Shown piece after piece: positions 62,263 to 64,000 of a stretch of DNA of 64,000 bases (positions are counted from its first letter, which is position 1; the number at the start of each line of letters is the position of its first letter). The notes under the pieces are model-generated. The model was not told where the DNA came from. It did no database searches and was given only the letters and a program-made list of their open reading frames with translations. Position numbers and translations under genes: made by a program. The stretch comes from Sinotaia quadrata (lineage: Eukaryota; Mollusca; Gastropoda; Architaenioglossa; Viviparidae): positions 100,056,360 through 100,120,359 of the forward strand of contig CM054181.1 in NCBI GenBank assembly GCA_028829895.1, in the 5' to 3' direction.

Positions 62263-62972
62263 TTGGTCGCCCGCCCTAAGTTAAATTTTGCACAAATTCG
62301 AGTCATTTGGTGTGACTGCCTTCTCGGACTCGCTCAACCGTGCAATGACATACATCCTCACATTCTCACTGCTCAGAGAAAGTCGGCACAAGAAAGGAAA
62401 CGTTAAGAAAATCAGAGAGCAGACGTACCATTTCGAAGATGCATGTCCGCTAGAAACGAAGTCAGAAAGGCGCCAATGGTAAACTGACGCAGTGGTGGCG
62501 ATGGTCCACAGACCTGGCGAGTTCCGTATGAGCTGTTACCGCCTCCAACAGCGATGCTACGTGTATACGCGCGCGCTCCTCTCGCAGTCTCTCTACAGCA
62601 GCAGCAACAGCCTATGAGATCTGGTTTCCAGCAACGTGGTCACGCCCAGCCCCCGCCCCCTCTCCAACCTAACCCCCAGAAAAGATGTCACCACATCCAA
62701 ATCCCGCTGGGATCACTGGCGTGTTTTTGCCGTCTAGTACCTACATATAACTAAACTAAAGCAGCCGGAACCTATCGATCTTGCTGTATAATTCAAACTC
62801 TTGAGAAAATTATTGGCGCAGTCAACGCCGCCAGCTGTTACCGTTTCCAAGGATTTTGGCTGCGGGTTTCATGTAGGATCAATAGAAGCAACAGGCAGGC
62901 TTCTCCGCAGAGCCCTTTTGTGTGTACCCCACCACCCTGTCTCTGTCTCCATGCCAGGAAGGCACGCGTGGG

Positions 62973-63011
62973 ATGGCAACATCTGTGGACCTGGAGATTT
63001 TGTCCGCGAAG
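62973..63011 (+). CDS. Possible first coding exon of a gene continuing beyond the right edge
   Basis: An ATG in a strong context (GGGATGG) opens 13 codons (MATSVDLEILSAK) ending at a strong donor, AAG|GTGAGT, phase 0. The region 62.5-63.0 kb is GC- and CpG-richer than average. No further exon is visible in the remaining ~1 kb. Upstream ATGs exist if the whole stretch from 62260 is leader, so an extra 5' intron or chance are alternatives. Confidence 0.3.
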
Positions 63012-63019
63012 GTGAGTGT

Positions 63020-63770
63020 GAAGTGATGGCTAGGATAAAGTTGGGTGGAACAAGCGGTTGGGTAAGGGAGAGTAGGGTTTCGTCTAGTTTGGAGAGTTTA
63101 GCGTTTTAATACTCGGTGAGGTAACGACTCCAATGTAAGTTGATTATCTCATTGTACGACCTGTCACACTCACGCAAGACGTGAAACAAGGGAGATAATG
63201 CTACATCAAACGTTTTGATTGCTCATACGTGTTATGTTTGTGTTGATGTGTGCGTGTTAGCATAGGTAACAAAGGAAAAGAAATCCACGGAACAGTTGTT
63301 CATTAAAGAAAATATTTTTTCTGATTTTTAAAAAAATTTTTTATGGCGCACTTCAGATGACACAACGTTTATCTTCTCCTCACCACAAGTCATAATATAA
63401 CAGACATAATAAGCTCACCGACTCCCTTTGTTATTACTATCATTTATATCTAGTTAAATTATTATTTATCTCTCTCGTTTATAGATAAAAAAATATTGGG
63501 ATGGACGAATGAATGAATAAACAATGTTAACAATTTCTCCTTGATGGACTGAAAAAGACAACGAAAAATGATTTGGGCTGATGAAAAAGACAGTATGCAA
63601 ATGTATACTGACACTCACCAATGGAATGATATACAGGAGTGTATACAGCTAGTAGTGCGTCTTATTATTTTTTCCAAATCAGCAGTCGTCTGACTCTACT
63701 GTCATATAAAGTAAATAACTTGCGTCCTCACAATTAAACGGCACGCACTCACAGCCATCTGACAAGTGCA
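63020..63770. other. AT-rich stretch, nothing recognised
   Basis: It would be intronic if the plus-strand exon candidate is real. No array or gene is seen. Confidence 0.4.
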
Positions 63771-64000
63771 TAGCACGTCTTCAACTTTTATGTCACAAGT
63801 GTACATTACGTCTTCAACTTTTATGTCACAAGTGTACATTACGTCTTCAACATTTATGTCACAAGTGTACATTACGTCTTCAACTTTTATGCAACAAGTG
63901 TACATTACGTCTTCAACTTTTATGTCACAAGTGTACATTACGTCTTCAACATTTATGTCACAAGTGTACATTACGTCTTCAACTTTTATGCAACAAGTGT
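63771..64000. repeat. 33-bp tandem repeat, at least 7 copies, cut by window edge
   Basis: The unit contains ACAAGTGTACATTACGTCTT then CAACTTTTATGTC. Copies differ at two sites (CTTTT/CATTT and GTCAC/GCAAC). It is open on the minus strand as an 11-residue repeat. Confidence 0.96.

Overview
This window looks like animal (metazoan) nuclear DNA. It is AT-rich, has spliced genes with GT/AG introns, a decayed hAT transposon, many dinucleotide tracts, and an unusual number of minisatellites with units of about 30-85 bp. A lophotrochozoan such as a mollusc is my best guess, but it is an inference from overall style, not from a diagnostic gene.

The one gene I can support well lies on the minus strand and occupies the left-centre (13606-28886 coding, 5' leader probably starting near 33.5-33.8 kb). 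Five coding exons (28886-27984, 26698-26414, 23728-22685, 21085-17919, 16783-13606) join in frame into a protein of about 2,858 residues. It carries about 35 C2H2 zinc fingers, many in two-finger units, a basic nuclear-localisation patch and three motifs resembling CtBP co-repressor docking sites. It is a giant poly-zinc-finger nuclear protein, probably a transcriptional regulator, reminiscent of ZNF462 or REST-type factors. I do not assign an ortholog. A noncoding first exon ending at 33451 is plausible because it places an in-frame stop just before the start-codon exon.

Left flank (1-12 kb): several minisatellites; a tRNA-Ser-like stretch that may be a SINE head; a broken hAT transposase with a BED finger and recognisable terminal repeats (1869-3938) sitting inside a 42-bp minisatellite; and a long array of ~41-bp units at 5.1-6.56 kb. 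The first canonical poly(A) signal for the zinc-finger gene is at 12055-12050.

Right half (about 34-64 kb): no well-supported gene. It holds roughly 20 tandem arrays, a hAT-type MITE (48660-48868) whose end matches the left-hand hAT element, scattered CpG-richer patches that could be promoters or first exons, and at the far right a TATA/CRE-like plus-strand promoter candidate with a possible short first coding exon (62973-63011) of a gene continuing beyond the window. Most long open frames here are by-products of repeats whose unit length is a multiple of three.
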